Origin: Methanobacteriota archaeon
GTDB lineage: Archaea; Thermoplasmatota; Poseidoniia; Poseidoniales; Thalassarchaeaceae
Direction: 5' to 3'
Length of the DNA stretch: 54,047 nucleotides
Assembly (NCBI GenBank): GCA_002698225.1
Contig: NZWD01000008.1
Location: forward strand, 1 to 54,047
Position 1 is the stretch's first letter. Every line of letters starts with the position of its first letter. Positions 52,138 through 54,047 of the stretch are shown piece after piece. The notes under the pieces are model-generated. The model was not told where the DNA came from and did not search any database. It saw nothing but the letters and a program-made list of their open reading frames with translations. The position numbers and the translations under genes are program-made.

Positions 52138-53226
52138 ATGGTAAGGCGGGTAATGCTTGCCAGAGGTGGCGCCCTGCCTGAGAGCACGGGGTTGGGGAGG
52201 GCGCATTTTGCTGCTGAGTCACTGCTCGAACGGGCTCTAGTTACTGGATGGATTAGAACCGGGACGATTGAGCACCGAATCAGAACCTCTCCCCTGAGTC
52301 GCCTGTACTCCAGGTGGAGTAGTCACTCGAGATTGGTCGCCCGTACGATCGAGGAGTCTGATGCTGACCTGCTACACATCACCGATCAAGAGCAGGCGCA
52401 TCTGGTGCCACAGGGGTGCAAGGTGCCTGTGGTAGTCACGGTACACGACCTGTTCCACCTCAAACCACGCTCAATCAAGGCCGGCGAGGACAGGGTCACG
52501 GTAGGGGAGCAAAATCCCGGTTTTATTCGTCGCAGAGATCTCAGGAGACTACGACAAGGACTGGAGAGGGCAGACCTACTCATCTGTATTTCAGAGATGA
52601 CTCGCAGGGATGTCGAGTCTCTGTTCCCGGGCAAGCCAACCGCCTTGGTCCGCCATCAAGTCGATGTTGAGTACTGGGACCCGGAAGGTAATCCACGCTC
52701 TCGTGAACTCATCGTCGAGCATGACGACGACACCAAGTGCATGCTAGTGACTGTAGGAAGCGACGAGCCGAGGAAGAGACTAGACTTCGTCAACGAGGTT
52801 CTGGACAATCTACCCGAGGATGTCGCCGAAGACATACGCATGCTCCACATCGGTAGCGAAGTCAAACTGGAGGACGAGCAACTCGTAGCCGCGTTGCAGC
52901 ACGCAGAGGCATTGCTGTTTCCCAGCATCTCTGAGGGCTTCGGATACCCTCCTGTTGAGGCCATGGCGGCAGGATGTCCAGTACTTGCAGCCGACCTCCC
53001 TGCTCACAACGAGGTGATTCCGAAGGATTGCCTGCTACCTTCTGCGGATGTATCTGCCTGGGTCCATGGCATTGTGAAGATTCACGCAGCTTGGAAGCGG
53101 GCGGGAGGTGTTCCGCGTAACCCTCAGGAATCATTGATTGAGCATGTCAGGGAGAATCTCAGTCCCGAGGCACAGGGAGAGGCGCTTTCAAGGGCCTATG
53201 CAGCGGTTTTACCACCATCAGACTAA
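52138..53226 (+). CDS. GT4-family glycosyltransferase (second)
   Basis: The 362-aa GT-B transferase has VVVTVHDLFHLKPRSI in the N-terminal half, LLICISEMTRRDVESLFPGKPTALVRHQVDVEYW at the domain hinge, and VTVGSDEPRKRLDFV and PSISEGFGYPPVEAMAAGCPVLAADLPAHNEVI at the donor site (E-x7-E). The N-terminal part is mannosyltransferase-like. The start is ATG 52138. It lies divergent from the other GT4 and upstream of an ABC transporter, so a role in making an exported glycan is possible. Confidence 0.9.
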   Translation: MVRRVMLARGGALPESTGLGRAHFAAESLLERALVTGWIRTGTIEHRIRTSPLSRLYSRWSSHSRLVARTIEESDADLLHITDQEQAHLVPQGCKVPVVVTVHDLFHLKPRSIKAGEDRVTVGEQNPGFIRRRDLRRLRQGLERADLLICISEMTRRDVESLFPGKPTALVRHQVDVEYWDPEGNPRSRELIVEHDDDTKCMLVTVGSDEPRKRLDFVNEVLDNLPEDVAEDIRMLHIGSEVKLEDEQLVAALQHAEALLFPSISEGFGYPPVEAMAAGCPVLAADLPAHNEVIPKDCLLPSADVSAWVHGIVKIHAAWKRAGGVPRNPQESLIEHVRENLSPEAQGEALSRAYAAVLPPSD

Positions 53227-53272
53227 GCTATGACAAACAATAGGTTATAGGTGACTTGTTTACCGTTTATTC

Positions 53273-53983
53273 GTGCTTCAAGTCGTAGACTTGCGCAAGG
53301 GCTTCGGTTCTGGAAGAAACAGACTCGAGGTACTCAAAGGAATCGACCTAGAGATGAAACCCGGCGAGTTGGTTGCCTTAATGGGGCCATCTGGATGCGG
53401 CAAGTCGACCCTGCTGAATATCATCGGTGGACTGCTCAATGCAGACTCTGGCTCAATCTCACTTGAGAGTTTCAACTACGGGACAAAAAGTGCGAGCCGA
53501 GTGGTAGATGTTAGGAGGAGAGGAGTAGGCTGGATCTTCCAGGACTTCCACCTAATTGACAGACTCAGCGCCCTCGACAATGTGATTTTCTCCTTGGAGT
53601 TGGCCGGGGTACCCTCCGCTGAAGCAGAAGAACAGGCTCGAGATGCCTTGGACAAAGTAGGCTTGTCAGACCGCTTGGAATTCATCCCGGACCAACTATC
53701 GGGAGGTCAGCAACAGAGGGTTGCTATCGCCAGGGCGATTGCCGGTTCGCGCCCCCTGCTCTTAGCTGATGAACCGACAGGAAATCTCGATGTGAAGAGT
53801 GGGCAGGAGATAATCGACCTATTCAAGCGTCTGTGCGAGCAGGACGGCATGTCCATTCTGATGGTCACCCACGATCCCACGCTAGCCTCGATGGCCGACA
53901 GAATGCTGCTACTCAAGGACGGTGTCACTGCAGCGTCTGACATCCGATCGGCTTGGGGTGTAGACACGGAGGCCGGAGAATGA
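53273..53983 (+). CDS. ABC transporter ATP-binding protein, MacB/LolD type
   Basis: The 236-aa ATPase starts at a GTG and shows Walker A GPSGCGKSTLLN, the Q-loop IFQDFHLIDRLSALDNV, the signature LSGGQQQRVAIARAI, Walker B LLLADEPTGNLD and the H-loop MVTHDPTLAS. The LIDRLSALDNV and EPTGNLD stretches are those of the MacB/LolD/FtsE-like class, which power mechanotransmission or lipoprotein/peptide export rather than import. The permease gene starts in its stop codon (ATGA). Confidence 0.93.
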   Translation: MLQVVDLRKGFGSGRNRLEVLKGIDLEMKPGELVALMGPSGCGKSTLLNIIGGLLNADSGSISLESFNYGTKSASRVVDVRRRGVGWIFQDFHLIDRLSALDNVIFSLELAGVPSAEAEEQARDALDKVGLSDRLEFIPDQLSGGQQQRVAIARAIAGSRPLLLADEPTGNLDVKSGQEIIDLFKRLCEQDGMSILMVTHDPTLASMADRMLLLKDGVTAASDIRSAWGVDTEAGE

Positions 53984-54047
53984 AAGAACGCTTCCTCTCT
54001 ATGCCTGACAACTTCCTGATGGCAGTCAAGAGTGCTTGGAGAGGAAG
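53980..54047 (+). CDS. ABC transporter permease (start only, truncated by window)
   Basis: ATG 53980 overlaps the ATP-binding gene's stop by four bases (ATGA). The visible 22 residues, MKERFLSMPDNFLMAVKSAWRG, have the look of the cytosolic start of a FtsX/MacB-type permease just before its first helix. The remainder lies beyond the right edge. Confidence 0.55.
   Translation, partial: MKERFLSMPDNFLMAVKSAWRG

Noticed and set aside
1-54047. Mobile element, prophage or rRNA operon
   Set aside because: No transposase, integrase, terminal repeats, phage structural genes or rRNA-like sequence was seen.

Overview
The window reads as a chromosomal segment of an uncultured euryarchaeon, most likely a marine Thermoplasmatota lineage (Marine Group II / Poseidoniales-like). 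The archaeal core is clear: EF-1A followed by S10, L7Ae-S28e-L24e, aIF5B, Ndk, S2, family B DNA polymerase with a C-terminal PIP box, a GINS subunit, deoxyhypusine synthase, a geranylgeranyl reductase and a PGF-CTERM-type surface protein. It is mixed with bacterial-type genes (UvrB, CspA, CcmF, UbiA/UbiD, bleomycin-hydrolase-type PepC), which is typical of that group. The lineage is inferred from gene content only; no rRNA is present. Coding density is very high: no gene-free stretch exceeds about 300 bases, and several convergent genes overlap at their stops. Start signals combine archaeal TATA boxes with clear AGGAGG Shine-Dalgarno sites.

Layout. 1-8 kb: end of a FAS1-cupredoxin surface protein, a small DUF1737 gene, IlvE, PolB, a PKD lipoprotein, EF-1A and S10. 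7.5-15.4 kb: PepC, a GINS-like protein, tRNA-Leu(CAA), a HAD phosphatase, a P1B metal ATPase, a triple zinc ribbon protein, a long coiled-coil protein and CspA. 15.4-24.8 kb: ParA, MoxR, aIF5B and Ndk, then two opposite-strand secreted or anchored genes, then L24e, S28e, L7Ae, PRPP synthetase, tRNA-Ile(GAT) and a PRC-barrel-like protein. The classical archaeal L7Ae-S28e-L24e-Ndk-IF2 order is therefore split by an insertion.

24.8-38.9 kb: an AT-rich spacer with a perfect inverted repeat, a class III aminotransferase with a degenerate SDR-like partner, then a minus-strand series ubiD-ubiA-uvrB-dys-small basic protein. Divergent to it are a geranylgeranyl reductase, CcmF and an FKBP, then a lipoprotein. 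UbiA/UbiD, the reductase and CcmF point to quinone and cytochrome c biogenesis. 38.9-45.6 kb: S2, Dus, DUF2237, a three-gene regulator series (HxlR, a membrane-anchored winged helix, a double winged helix), an unlisted 50-aa gene divergent from HxlR, and a fused 3-hydroxyacyl-CoA dehydrogenase/enoyl-CoA hydratase. 45.7-54 kb: a three-gene surface operon whose first two proteins carry Reeler/choice-of-anchor-V-like domains with unusual CxCH and CxxxCH motifs, an acidic repeat protein, two divergent GT4 glycosyltransferases, and the start of a MacB/LolD-type ABC transporter.

Together the genes describe an aerobic or respiring heterotroph that degrades peptides and fatty acids (PepC, S15-type hydrolase, FadJ-like protein) and displays many surface proteins. 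The observations most worth a second look are the hxlR/50-aa-gene divergent promoter with paired palindromic sites (43.25-43.53 kb) and the putative haem-bearing surface operon (45.7-50.1 kb).
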